Origin: Microbispora amethystogenes
Lineage (GTDB): Bacteria; Actinomycetota; Actinomycetes; Streptosporangiales; Streptosporangiaceae
Length of the DNA stretch: 64,000 bases
Direction: 5' to 3'
Assembly (NCBI RefSeq): GCF_016863015.1
Contig: NZ_BOOB01000052.1
Coordinates: forward strand, 1-64,000
The notes under the pieces are model-generated. The model searched no databases. It was not told the origin of the DNA and saw nothing but the letters and a program-made list of their open reading frames with translations. The first letter of the stretch is position 1, and each line of letters opens with the position of its first letter. The position numbers and the translations under genes were made by a program. Below, in pieces: positions 51,440 through 59,363 of this stretch.

Positions 51440-51715
51440 TCAGAGGTGGAGCACGCTGCCGCGCTCGTCCACGTGGTCGGCGCTCTCGTCGTCGAACCAC
51501 ACGCCGCCCGTCGCGAGGTAGCGGAACCGGTGCGCGCCGGGCGGGAGGATCACCGACACGGTACGGGTGCCGTTCCTGCGCCGCAGCAGTTCGTGGCAGC
51601 CGGGCAGCCAGTCGTTGAAGTCGCCGACCACGCTGACCGTCCCCAGGGGCTGGTCGACGGGCAGTGCGAAGGTCACGCGGGTCTTCGGGCCGAACAGTCT
51701 GTTGCGCTTCAGCAT
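51440..51715 (-). CDS. CBM48 (glycogen-binding/isoamylase N-terminal) domain protein
   Basis: This 91-residue single-domain protein reads TRVTFALPVDQPLGTVSVVGDFNDWLPGCHEL, then GTRTVSVILPPGAHRFRYLATGGVWFDDESADHVDERG. The GDFNDW and Arg-Phe-Arg-Tyr segments are the CBM48/AMPK-beta glycogen-binding pattern. GGAGGAGACGC precedes the ATG at 51715. Stand-alone members are common in actinomycetes. It may bind alpha-glucan; no catalytic domain is present. Confidence 0.88.
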   Translation of the reverse strand: MLKRNRLFGPKTRVTFALPVDQPLGTVSVVGDFNDWLPGCHELLRRRNGTRTVSVILPPGAHRFRYLATGGVWFDDESADHVDERGSVLHL

Positions 51716-51815
51716 GCGTCTCCTCCCATCCAATGCGATGACGCATATTGTCGCGTATCGCACCTAAAGGAAGAAACCAGTACAGGAAGGACGTAACACA
51801 ATATTCACGGCTTTT

Positions 51816-52631
51816 TCAGGGAATTCGGCCGACCCCGCAGAGGAACCAGGTGGGCAGGTTGCGCCGGGCCTGCCGTAGGAGTGGATTCTCGTCGCCGGGC
51901 CGCCAGTCGTCCAGCGGGACGAGGCCGGGATCGAGGAGGTCGAAACCGTCGAACAGGCCGTGGATCTCCTCGCGGTTCCGCAGGGTGATGCCCGCGTCGG
52001 AACCCCGGTAGACCGCCGCCCCCTCCCGTGCCGCGCCGCCCCGCTCCTCGTCCGTGACGTGGGACAGCACGAGGTGACTCCCGGGGACGACGGCGTCCCG
52101 CAGCCGGGCCACGAGCTCGGCCGGCTTGTCGTCCCTGGACAGGAAGTGCACCACGGCCACGAGCAGGATCGCGACCGGCTGCGACAGGTCGATCAGCGAG
52201 CGCAGCCCAGGATCGGCGAGGATCTCCTCGGGCCGCCGCAGGTCGCCCCGTACGGTGACGGTGGAGCCGGCGCCCGACAGCAGGGCCCTGGCGTGCGCGA
52301 GCACGACCGGGTCGTGGTCGACGTACGCCACCCGCACGGTGGGATCCAGTTCGTGGGCCACCTCGTGGACCCCGCCCTGGGCGGGCAGCCCGGTGCCGAT
52401 GTCCACGAACTGCCGGATGCCGGCCTCGGTAACCAGATGGCGTACGGCGCGGCGCAGGAAGGCGCGGTTGCGGCGGGCCAGTACGCGGGCCTCGGGCGCG
52501 ACCCGCAGGACCCGCTCCGCCGCCTCCCGGTCGGCCGCGTAGTTGTTCTTCCCGCCGAGGAAGTAGTCGTACATGCGGGCGGGGTTGGGGACACTGGCGT
52601 CGATGCCCGGCGGCGGCGCGTCATCGGCCAC
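51816..52631 (-). CDS. DUF574-family SAM-dependent methyltransferase (copy 2)
   Basis: This 271-residue paralogue of the 40098-40904 protein has PNPARMYDYFLGGKNNYAADREAAE, QFVDIGTGLPAQGGVHEVAHE, VAYVDHDPVVLAHARALL and LLVAVVHFLSRDDKPAELV. The GTG at 52631 follows GGGAGAC; a longer open frame upstream is Arg/Pro-rich and not credible. The motif order is kept throughout the two copies, so they are ancient duplicates or separate acquisitions rather than a fresh duplication. The substrate is unknown. Confidence 0.92.
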   Translation of the reverse strand: MADDAPPPGIDASVPNPARMYDYFLGGKNNYAADREAAERVLRVAPEARVLARRNRAFLRRAVRHLVTEAGIRQFVDIGTGLPAQGGVHEVAHELDPTVRVAYVDHDPVVLAHARALLSGAGSTVTVRGDLRRPEEILADPGLRSLIDLSQPVAILLVAVVHFLSRDDKPAELVARLRDAVVPGSHLVLSHVTDEERGGAAREGAAVYRGSDAGITLRNREEIHGLFDGFDLLDPGLVPLDDWRPGDENPLLRQARRNLPTWFLCGVGRIP

Positions 52632-52956
52632 GTGTCTGTCTCCCTGACCGGCGGTAAGCGAAGGTGACTCGCAGCGATCATAGAGCCTGCCCGGGGAAAA
52701 CCCAACGAATACCGACATCGACTCGGTGAACAAAACCGATCCGCCACCTCGCCGCCGCGTCCCGGTTGGCCAGCGCCAGGCACACCGCCTCGCTGTTATC
52801 GGCTGCTCCTCCGCCTTGCGATGCATCCACCTGGATCCCCGCTCGCGACGGGCAGCATTTGCCAGACACGACCTAGGACCATCGTCCGATGTCGCCAGGG
52901 GGTGAAAGCGATCTATAACGGACCTGCTCAGATGTCCGCGGAGGGGAGACAGCCGC
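52632..52956. other. Intergenic spacer, no convincing gene
   Basis: This 325-bp spacer separates the divergent methyltransferase and quinone-oxidoreductase genes. A 63-codon minus frame (52678-52869) lacks an RBS and a recognisable fold. GC drops locally around GAACAAAACCGATCC and CGATCTATAACGG, so two divergent promoters probably lie here. GGAGGGGAG precedes the rightward ATG. Confidence 0.5.
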
Positions 52957-53946
52957 ATGTACGCGGTCCGACTGCACGCCTTCGGCCCTGCCGGCAACCT
53001 CGTCCACGAGGAGGTCGCCGATCCCGAGCCCGGTCCCGGCCAGGTCCGCATCGCCGTGCGGGCGGCCGGGGTCCACCTGGTCGACACCGTGCTGCGGGCC
53101 GGGAAGTACGGCGGGGGCCCGATCCCGGTGCCCGACCTGCCGACGATTCCCGGCCGTGAGGTCGCCGGGATCGTCGACGCGACCGGGCCGGAGACCGATC
53201 CCGCCCTGGTCGGCAGGCGGGTGGTCGCCCACCTCGGCATGGCCCCCGGCGGCTACGCCGAGCTGGCCGTACGGGACGCGGCCGCGATCCACGAGATCCC
53301 GGACGGCCTGGGCTTCGGCGAGGCGGTGGCGATGATCGGCACCGGCCGGACCACCATGGGGATCCTCGACGTGGCGGAGATCCGGGCGGACGACGTCGTC
53401 CTGGTGACGGCGGCGGCGGGCGGCATCGGCAGCCTGCTCGTCCAGGCGGCGCTGCGGGCGGGGGCCACCGTCGTCGGGCTGGCCGGCGGCGCGGCGAAGA
53501 CGCACCGGGTGCTCGGTCTGGGCGCCGCCCATGCCGTGGACTACACCGCCCCCGGCTGGCCGGAGACGGTCCGGGCCGCCCTCGGCGAGCGGGAGGTCAC
53601 GCTGGCGCTGGACGGCGTCGGCGGGGACCTCGGCCGGCAGGCCCTGGAACTGCTCGGCCTCGGCGGCAGGCTCGTGCTGTTCGGCTGGGCCGACGCGGCG
53701 GGCGGGCCGACCAGGCTGACCACCGAGGATCTCTACGCGCGCGGCATCACCGCGTCCGTGGCCGTCGGCCCGCGGGTGCTGCGGCGGCCGGGCGGCCTGC
53801 GAGGCCTGGAGGAGCGGGCGCTCGCCGCCGCCGCGTCGGGCACGCTGACGCCGCTCGTACAGAGCTTCGCGCTCAAGGACGCCGCCGCCGCGCACACGGC
53901 GCTGGAGACTCGCGCCACCATCGGCAAGGTGGTCCTGGTCCCCTGA
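52957..53946 (+). CDS. NADPH:quinone oxidoreductase-like MDR enzyme
   Basis: This 329-residue zinc-free medium-chain reductase has MYAVRLHAFGPAGNLVHEEV, the QOR-type PTIPGREVAGIVDATG, the cofactor loop VTAAAGGIGSLLVQAALRAGATVVG and a C-terminal DAAAAHTALETRATIGKVVLVP. There are no zinc-binding Cys clusters, as expected of quinone reductases. GGAGGGGAG precedes the ATG. It converges on the sulfite-oxidase-like gene. The physiological substrate is unknown. Confidence 0.93.
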   Translation: MYAVRLHAFGPAGNLVHEEVADPEPGPGQVRIAVRAAGVHLVDTVLRAGKYGGGPIPVPDLPTIPGREVAGIVDATGPETDPALVGRRVVAHLGMAPGGYAELAVRDAAAIHEIPDGLGFGEAVAMIGTGRTTMGILDVAEIRADDVVLVTAAAGGIGSLLVQAALRAGATVVGLAGGAAKTHRVLGLGAAHAVDYTAPGWPETVRAALGEREVTLALDGVGGDLGRQALELLGLGGRLVLFGWADAAGGPTRLTTEDLYARGITASVAVGPRVLRRPGGLRGLEERALAAAASGTLTPLVQSFALKDAAAAHTALETRATIGKVVLVP

Positions 53947-53957
53947 GGGCTCCTCCG

Positions 53958-55016
53958 TCAGGCCACGAGGACGGGGTGGGGGAGCACCGAGTTGTGGCAG
54001 TAGCCGAGAGCGTTCCAGGGGGTGGCGTCCGGCTGGGGGCGGCCGTGCTCGTCGGTCGCGCGCACGCGCACCACATGTGCCCCGGGGGCGGGGTCCCAGG
54101 CGAAGCGCCAGCGGGTCCAGACGCCGGAGAGGTCCGGCCCGTCGAGTGTGGCCGGCCGCCAGGGTCCGTCGTCGATCCGGTAGTCGACCGCCGCCACCCG
54201 GTCCTCGCCGGCGTACGCCCGGCCGCGGACCAGGCGCGGGCCGGACCGCAGCCGGGCCGGCCAGGGCAGTTCGACCAGGCACGCGACGGGAGTGGAGGTG
54301 ATGGGCAGGGCGGGCTCGCCGGGTGTCACGAGCACGTAGTCGTCGGTGTTCCACGGCACGCGCAGCGGCCGGTCGGAGACCTCGATCCGGCCCACCCATT
54401 TGATCGCGGCGGCGCCGAGCCAGCCCGAGACCACCACGCGGGCGGGAAAGCCGTGGTCCGGCGGCAGAATCTCACCGTTCATGGCGAGTGCGAGCAGGGT
54501 GTCGGGGGCCAGGGCCTTGGCGAGGGGCATCGGGCGGCGTGCGCGGCCCTCGTCGAGCCCTTCGGGCATGACCTCGACGGCGGCGCCGGTGAGACCGGCG
54601 GGTTCGAGCAGGTCGCGCAGCGGGACGCCGGTCCACTCGGCGGTGCCGATCGCGCCACGCTCCCACTGGACCCCGTCGAAGCGGCGCCCGCACTCGGCGG
54701 CGAACAGGGCGCGCCGGTTGCCGGCGCACTCCAGCGTACGGACGACCGACACGAGCGGGAACCGGTGCCACAGGTCGTCGTAGGTGTAGTCGACGGCTCG
54801 CCGGACGCCGGCGCCCTCGACGCGCAGCGTCCAGGCGCGGGGGTCGAGACGGGGGGTCGGCGCGTGGTTGCGGACGAAGAACCGGTCGCACGGGGTGAGC
54901 AGGCCGGGCAGCCGGTCGGGCCGGGTGCCGTAGTCGAGGCCGGTGCCCGCGTCCTCCATCAGGGCGGGGGGAGTCGGTTTCACCACCGCCGTGCCCGGGA
55001 CGTCGCGGACCCGCAT
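53958..55016 (-). CDS. Sulfite-oxidase-family molybdenum oxidoreductase
   Basis: The 352-residue product has the oxidoreductase molybdopterin domain (FFVRNHAPTPRLDPRAWTLRV, then VRTLECAGNRRALF with the molybdenum-ligand Cys near residue 98, GFPARVVVSGWLGAAAIKWVGRIEV) and a C-terminal dimerisation domain (VRGRAYAGEDRVAAVDYRID, WRFAWDPAPGAHVVRVRATDEHGRPQP). No signal peptide or haem domain is seen, so it is probably cytoplasmic and uses an unknown acceptor. GAGGAGGC precedes the ATG. A 53-residue protein gene lies 59 bp upstream on the same strand and probably shares its promoter. Confidence 0.92.
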   Translation of the reverse strand: MRVRDVPGTAVVKPTPPALMEDAGTGLDYGTRPDRLPGLLTPCDRFFVRNHAPTPRLDPRAWTLRVEGAGVRRAVDYTYDDLWHRFPLVSVVRTLECAGNRRALFAAECGRRFDGVQWERGAIGTAEWTGVPLRDLLEPAGLTGAAVEVMPEGLDEGRARRPMPLAKALAPDTLLALAMNGEILPPDHGFPARVVVSGWLGAAAIKWVGRIEVSDRPLRVPWNTDDYVLVTPGEPALPITSTPVACLVELPWPARLRSGPRLVRGRAYAGEDRVAAVDYRIDDGPWRPATLDGPDLSGVWTRWRFAWDPAPGAHVVRVRATDEHGRPQPDATPWNALGYCHNSVLPHPVLVA

Positions 55017-55075
55017 CCACGCCTCCTCACACTGTCGGCGCCCGGGCGTCAGCCATATCGCTCAGCCCATATCGC

Positions 55076-55237
55076 TCAGCCCAGGTCGCCCGCCCGCCGG
55101 GCCTGGCGCTCGGCCCAGGATGCGAGGCGCGACCAGCGCCGGGCCGCGGCCATGCGGCTCGCGACGCGGGCGTGGTCCGCCGCGCGGTGCAGTTCGGTGA
55201 CCCTCTCGGTGGCCAGGGAGTAGTCGTAGAACATCAT
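55076..55237 (-). CDS. Small basic helical protein (53 residues)
   Basis: The frame reads MMFYDYSLATERVTELHRAAD, then a single Arg/Ala-rich helix through ERQARRAGDLG. Two adjacent ATGs (55237, 55234) can start it, with GGGGCGG upstream. It resembles the 53-residue protein at 30005-30166 in length and helix pattern. It is transcribed from a clear promoter at 55287-55315 with an operator-like inverted repeat, towards the sulfite-oxidase-like gene. Function is unknown. Confidence 0.65.
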   Translation of the reverse strand: MMFYDYSLATERVTELHRAADHARVASRMAAARRWSRLASWAERQARRAGDLG

Positions 55238-55253
55238 TGCCGCCCCATCGCCG

Positions 55254-55315
55254 TTGTAACTGTCTTTATTTTCTTAGGCAGTTACAAAGGTAACGTAAAG
55301 CCGGTAACTGGTCAA
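55254..55315 (-). promoter_or_regulatory. Promoter with operator-like inverted repeat for the 53-residue protein/sulfite-oxidase unit
   Basis: On the minus strand TTGACC (55315-55310) and TACCTT (55292-55287) are 17 bp apart, a good sigma-70-type promoter. TTGTAACTG (55254-55262) and CAGTTACAA (55279-55287) form a perfect 9-bp inverted repeat with a 16-bp centre. It overlaps the -10 edge and the expected start point. Further GTAAC half-sites occur at 55291 and 55303. The block is AT-rich against its surroundings. Confidence 0.7.
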
Positions 55316-55329
55316 GGCGGATTGGACGG

Positions 55330-55674
55330 TTACGCGCGCGGGACGCACCGCGTCTCGTACGCGCGCAGCACGGCCTCCAGCAGGCCGGGGAAGAGGGTGT
55401 CGAGGTCCTCCCGGCGCAGGCAGCTCATCTTGGCGGTGCCCCGGTAGACCTGCCTGATCACCCCCGCCTCGCGCAGTACCCGGAAGTGATGGGTGCTGGT
55501 CGACTTGCTGACGGCGAGGTCAATCTCCGAGCAGGACGCCTCGCCGCCGCCCGCGAGGTAGTGCACCACGTGGAGGCGGGCGGGATCGGACAGTGCGTGC
55601 AGCACGTCTTCGAGCCGGATCTCGGCGCTGTCCGGATGGTCGAGTGTCCGGAGCTGAGGAGGGGCGGACGACAT
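55330..55674 (-). CDS. ArsR-family transcriptional repressor
   Basis: This 114-residue winged-helix protein has LEDVLHALSDPARLHVVHYLAGG, ASCSEIDLAVSKSTSTHHFRVLREAGVIRQ (recognition helix) and YRGTAKMSCLRREDLDTLFPG. The classical ELCVCDL metal motif is absent; ASCSEID has one Cys only, so the signal may be redox or organic rather than metal. GGGAG precedes the ATG at 55674. It is divergent from an old-yellow-enzyme gene across two palindromes, its likely operators. Confidence 0.92.
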   Translation of the reverse strand: MSSAPPQLRTLDHPDSAEIRLEDVLHALSDPARLHVVHYLAGGGEASCSEIDLAVSKSTSTHHFRVLREAGVIRQVYRGTAKMSCLRREDLDTLFPGLLEAVLRAYETRCVPRA

Positions 55675-55703
55675 CGGTGGCTCCCTTCGTGAACCCCTCA
55701 TTG

Positions 55704-55756
55704 TACGAAGGTCTTCGTAGTTTGACAGATGCCGTAGTACGACGGATATCGTACTA
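55704..55756. promoter_or_regulatory. ArsR/OYE divergent promoter with two inverted repeats
   Basis: TACGAAG-GT-CTTCGTA (55704-55719) is a perfect inverted repeat, and TAGTACGA-CGGATA-TCGTACTA (55735-55756) a second with 8-bp arms. A rightward promoter TTGACA (55722-55727), 17-bp spacer, GATATC (55745-55750) lies between and across them, so the second repeat covers the -10 box. They are the likely operators of the divergent ArsR-type repressor. Confidence 0.8.
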
Positions 55757-55784
55757 GCGTCCCGACGACGAGAGGAGCGCGGCC

Positions 55785-56882
55785 GTGAGCGCGTTGTTCG
55801 AGCCCCTGGCCCTGCGGAACCTGACCATCCCCAACCGTGCCTGGATGTCGCCTATGTGCCAGTACTCCGCGGCGGTGGAGGGCCCGGAGCAGGGCGTGCC
55901 CACCGACTGGCATCTCACCCACCTCGGGTCGAGGGCGGTGGGCGGAGCCGGCCTGGTCATGACCGAGGCCACCGCCGTGTCGCCGGAGGGCCGGATCAGC
56001 CCCGCCGACGTGGGCCTGTGGAACGAGCGCCAGCAGGAGGCCTTCGGCCGGATCACCCGGTTCCTGACCGAGCACGGCGCGGTGCCCGGCGTCCAGCTCG
56101 CCCACGCCGGCCGCAAGGCGTCGACGGACCGCACTTGGCGCGGCGGCGGGCCGGTCGGCCCGGAGGAGCACGGCTGGCAGCCGGTCGCGCCGAGCGCGAT
56201 CCCGTTCGACGAGGGCCACCCGGTGCCCCACGAGCTGGGCGAGGAGGACATCCGGCGGCTCGTCGGCGACTTCGCGGCGGCGGCGCGCCGGGCGCTCGCG
56301 GCGGGCTTCAAGGTCGCAGAGGTCCACGGCGCCCACGGCTACCTGATCCACCAGTTCCTGTCGCCGTTCACCAACCACCGCACCGACGCGTACGGCGGCT
56401 CCTTCGAGAACCGCGCCCGCCTCGCCCTGGAGGTGGTCGACGCGGTGCGCGCGGAGTGGCCCGAGGACCTCCCGGTGTTCTTCCGCGTCTCGGCGACCGA
56501 CTGGCTCAGCGAGAATCCCGAGGACCCTCGCGAGGGCTGGACGGCGGACGACACCGTACGGCTGGCCAAGGAACTGCTCTCCCACGGCGTCGACCTGCTG
56601 GACGTGTCGTCCGGCGGCAACGCGCCGCGGGCGCGCATCGCGACCGGCCCCGGCTACCAGGTGCCGTTCGCGGCCCGGGTGCGGGCCGAGACCGACCTGC
56701 GCGCCTCGGCCGTCGGGCTCGTCACCGAGCCGCGCCAGGCGGAGGAGATCGTGGCGTCCGGGCAGGCCGACGCGGTGATGCTCGGCCGCGCGCTGCTGCG
56801 CGACCCCTACTGGCCGAACCACGCGGCCCGGGAGCTGGGCGCCGACGGCAACTGGCCCGACCAGTACCACCGCGCCGTCTGA
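55785..56882 (+). CDS. Old-yellow-enzyme family NADH:flavin oxidoreductase (YqjM/NamA-like)
   Basis: This 365-residue FMN TIM barrel has the YqjM-type active-site Cys in WMSPMCQYSA near residue 25, HLTHLGSRAVGGAGLVMTEATAV, QLAHAGRKAST, VAEVHGAHGYLIHQFLSPFTNHRTDAYGGSFENR and a C-terminal ADAVMLGRALLRDPYW. Such enzymes reduce activated alkenes of enones and nitro compounds. The GTG start follows GAGAGGAG. It is divergent from ArsR, so it is probably induced by electrophiles or a related signal. Confidence 0.95.
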   Translation: MSALFEPLALRNLTIPNRAWMSPMCQYSAAVEGPEQGVPTDWHLTHLGSRAVGGAGLVMTEATAVSPEGRISPADVGLWNERQQEAFGRITRFLTEHGAVPGVQLAHAGRKASTDRTWRGGGPVGPEEHGWQPVAPSAIPFDEGHPVPHELGEEDIRRLVGDFAAAARRALAAGFKVAEVHGAHGYLIHQFLSPFTNHRTDAYGGSFENRARLALEVVDAVRAEWPEDLPVFFRVSATDWLSENPEDPREGWTADDTVRLAKELLSHGVDLLDVSSGGNAPRARIATGPGYQVPFAARVRAETDLRASAVGLVTEPRQAEEIVASGQADAVMLGRALLRDPYWPNHAARELGADGNWPDQYHRAV

Positions 56883-56936
56883 CCGGCCCTCTGAGCGGCT
56901 CGTCTGACCTGGGCGGACCTGGGTAGGGGTCGCGGT

Positions 56937-57902
56937 ATGGCAGAGATCGGTTTCACACTCATGTGCGAGCAGAGCCCGGCGAAGGAGCTGGTGGAGGACG
57001 CGGTCACGGCCGAGCGGGCCGGTTTCGACTACGCCGTCATCTCCGACCACTACTTCCCCTGGCTGGACGAGATGGGGCACTCCCCGTACGCCTGGTCCGT
57101 GCTCGGCGCGGTGGCGCAGGCCACCGAACGGCTGCCGCTGATGACCTACGTCACCTGCCCGATCATGCGCTACCACCCCGCGGTGGTGGCGCAGAAGGCG
57201 GCCACCGTGGGGGTGCTCAGCGACGGGCGGTTCACGCTCGGGCTCGGGGCGGGCGAGAACCTGAACGAGCACGTCGTGGGGCACGGGTGGCCGCCGGTCA
57301 ACACCCGGCACGAGATGTTCCGCGAGGCCATCGAGGTCATCAGGGAGCTCTTCCAGGGCGGCTACCGCAACTACCGGGGCGAGTACTTCGACATCGACTC
57401 CGCCCGGGTCTTCGATCTTCCGGAGCGCCCGGTGCCGATCGCGGTCGCGGCGTCCGGCGGGCAGTCGGCGGACATCGCGGCCGAGCTCGGCGACGGCCTC
57501 ATCGCGACCGACCCGGACGGCTCGCTGGTCGAGAAGTTCGCCGCGTCGGGCGGCGAGGGCAAGCCGGTGTACGGCCAGCTCGCCGTCTGCTACGACCCCG
57601 ACAAGGACGCCGCCGTCGAGCGGGCGCACCGGATGTGGCGCTGGGCGGTGACGGGCTGGAAGGTCATGTCCGAGCTGCCCGCCCCGGTCAACTTCGCCGC
57701 CGCGACCGAGACCGTACGGCCGGAGGACGTTGCGGAGAAGGTGCCCTGCGGCGCCGACGTGGACGCCGTGGTCGAGGCGGTGCGGCAGTACACCGACGCC
57801 GGGTTCACCCACCTCGCGCTCGTCCAGGTCGGCCGGGAGCGCCAGCGGGAGTTCTTCGAGTGGTCGGAGAAGGAACTGCTGCCCGCGTTGCGGTCGCTCT
57901 GA
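56937..57902 (+). CDS. Luciferase-like F420-dependent oxidoreductase
   Basis: This 321-residue LLM barrel has IGFTLMCEQSPAKELVEDAVTAE, YAVISDHYFPWLDEMGHSPYAW, TYVTCPIMRYHPAVVAQKAATVGVLSDGRFTLGLGAGENLNEHVVG and VAASGGQSADIAAELGDGLIATDPD. The non-prolyl cis-peptide region and GAGENLNEH match the F420-dependent glucose-6-phosphate-dehydrogenase-like group. The substrate is unknown. It follows the OYE gene by 54 bp on the same strand and may be co-transcribed. Confidence 0.92.
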   Translation: MAEIGFTLMCEQSPAKELVEDAVTAERAGFDYAVISDHYFPWLDEMGHSPYAWSVLGAVAQATERLPLMTYVTCPIMRYHPAVVAQKAATVGVLSDGRFTLGLGAGENLNEHVVGHGWPPVNTRHEMFREAIEVIRELFQGGYRNYRGEYFDIDSARVFDLPERPVPIAVAASGGQSADIAAELGDGLIATDPDGSLVEKFAASGGEGKPVYGQLAVCYDPDKDAAVERAHRMWRWAVTGWKVMSELPAPVNFAAATETVRPEDVAEKVPCGADVDAVVEAVRQYTDAGFTHLALVQVGRERQREFFEWSEKELLPALRSL

Positions 57903-57939
57903 ATTAGAGATTTGCTCTAGAGAGTTTCTCTAATTAGAG
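57902..57939 (+). promoter_or_regulatory. Operator cluster before the SDR/TetR operon
   Basis: AATTAGAGA (57902-57910) and TCTCTAATT (57927-57935) form a perfect 9-bp inverted repeat. The right half is itself in a 12-bp palindrome, CTCTAATTAGAG (57928-57939), with CTCTAGAG (57916-57923) between. TTGCTC (57912-57917) and TAGAGT (57935-57940), 17 bp apart, may be the promoter. It starts right at the upstream stop codon. It is the likely binding site of the TetR protein encoded at 58754. Confidence 0.75.
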
Positions 57940-57947
57940 TCGCTCGC

Positions 57948-58757
57948 ATGACGCGTACGGCAGTGGTCACCGGGGGTTCCCGCGGCATCGGGCAGGCGGT
58001 CGCGGCCCGCCTCGTCGAGGAGGGGTACCGGGTCGTGATCGTCGCCCGGGACCCCGTACGGGGAGAGGCGGCGCGGGCGGCCCTGCCGGGCGACGCCCTG
58101 CTGGTCGTCGCCGACCTGGGCGAGGCCGCGTCGGTGCGGGAGGCGGCCCGCGCCGTGCTGGATGCCTGCCCGCGCCTCGACGTGCTGGTGCACAACGCGG
58201 GCGTTTGGCCGGCCCGCCGTGAGATCACTTCGGACGGCGTCGAGCGTGCGTTCGCGGTCAACCACCTCGCGCCGTTCCTGCTCAACCACCTGCTGGAGGA
58301 GCGGCTGCGCGAGAGCGGCACACGGGTGGTTCAGGTCAGCGCGGGCCTGTACGTCAAGGGCCGGTCCGACCCCGGCCGCACCGCGACCGGGCTGGACTTC
58401 CACCCCATCCGCACGTACGCGGACACCAAGCTGTGCAACCTCCTGATGGTGCCGCTGTTCGCCCGGCGGTGGCAGGATGCCGGGGTGACGATCGACGCGG
58501 TCCACCCGGGCGTGATCCGGACCGGCCTCGGGGCCAGGGGCGGCCCGCTCGGGCTGGTGCTCAAGGCGGTCAAGAGCACCTGGGACACCCCGGAGGCCGG
58601 CGCGCGGCCCGTCGTGCGCCTCGCCCTCGACGCCTCCGGCGGCACCGGCCGCGACTTCGAGATCGACCGGGAGACCCCGCTCGCCCCCGTCGCGCGGGAC
58701 GCCGCGGTCGCGGAGGCGCTGTGGAGGCAGGCCGCGGCCCTGACCGAGACGGCGTGA
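57948..58757 (+). CDS. Short-chain dehydrogenase/reductase
   Basis: This 269-residue Rossmann enzyme has TGGSRGIGQAVAARL (cofactor), HNAGVWPAR, the catalytic Ser in VQVSAGLY, and Tyr/Lys in RTYADTKLCN, matching retinol-dehydrogenase-like SDRs. The ATG lies 8 bp after the probable -10 box, so a leaderless mRNA is possible. GTGA overlap joins it to a TetR gene. The substrate is unknown. Confidence 0.93.
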   Translation: MTRTAVVTGGSRGIGQAVAARLVEEGYRVVIVARDPVRGEAARAALPGDALLVVADLGEAASVREAARAVLDACPRLDVLVHNAGVWPARREITSDGVERAFAVNHLAPFLLNHLLEERLRESGTRVVQVSAGLYVKGRSDPGRTATGLDFHPIRTYADTKLCNLLMVPLFARRWQDAGVTIDAVHPGVIRTGLGARGGPLGLVLKAVKSTWDTPEAGARPVVRLALDASGGTGRDFEIDRETPLAPVARDAAVAEALWRQAAALTETA

Positions 58758-59353
58758 CCCGGCAGCGGCGCGGCGAGGAGACGGCGCGGCGGCTGCTCGA
58801 CACCGCGCTCGCGGTGTACGCCGACGAAGGCCCGCAGGGCTTCACGATGCGGGCGGTCACCGACCGTGGCGGGATCAGCGTCGGCAGCCTCTATCACCAC
58901 TTCGGCAGCTTCCCCGGCCTCGCGACCGCGCTCTACTCCGCGTGCCTGGCCGACCTGCTCGACGCGCTGGTCGAGGCCGTGGAGGGCGTGGACGACCCCC
59001 GCGCGGGCGTGCGCGCGATCGTCGTCGCCTACCTCGGCTTCGCACGGGAGCACCCGGCCAAGGCGAGGTTCGTCCACGCCTCGCCGTACCTCGGGCACGT
59101 GGAGACCGGGGCGGCGGCCGTCGCGAAGACGCCGCGCATGGACGCGCTGGTGGCGTGGCTGCGCCCGCACGTCGCGTCGGGGGCGATCGCCGACCTGCCC
59201 GTGCCGGTGATCGAGATGCTGCTGATCGGCCCGGTGGCCGAGGTCACGCGGCGGTGGATCGCCGGCGCGCCGGAGGCGGACCTCGACGAGGCCGCCCGGC
59301 TGCTGCCCGAGCCCGTCTGGCACTCCCTGCGCCGCCACCCGCCCGCGCCGTGA
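58754..59353 (+). CDS. TetR-family transcriptional repressor
   Basis: The 199-residue product has an N-terminal HTH: ETARRLLDTALAVYADEGPQGFTMRAVTDRGGISVGSLYHHFGS. The C-terminal part is helical and diverse, as usual for ligand-binding domains. The GTG start overlaps the SDR stop (GTGA), giving a two-gene, self-regulated unit with the palindromes at 57902-57939. It converges on the TSUP gene, 10 bp away. Confidence 0.93.
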   Translation: MTRQRRGEETARRLLDTALAVYADEGPQGFTMRAVTDRGGISVGSLYHHFGSFPGLATALYSACLADLLDALVEAVEGVDDPRAGVRAIVVAYLGFAREHPAKARFVHASPYLGHVETGAAAVAKTPRMDALVAWLRPHVASGAIADLPVPVIEMLLIGPVAEVTRRWIAGAPEADLDEAARLLPEPVWHSLRRHPPAP

Positions 59354-59363
59354 GCAGTGGTTC

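Noticed and set aside
52678-52869. 63-codon minus frame upstream of the second DUF574 methyltransferase
   Set aside because: Considered as a DUF397-like partner because of its place, but the conserved WRKSS start and motif are missing.
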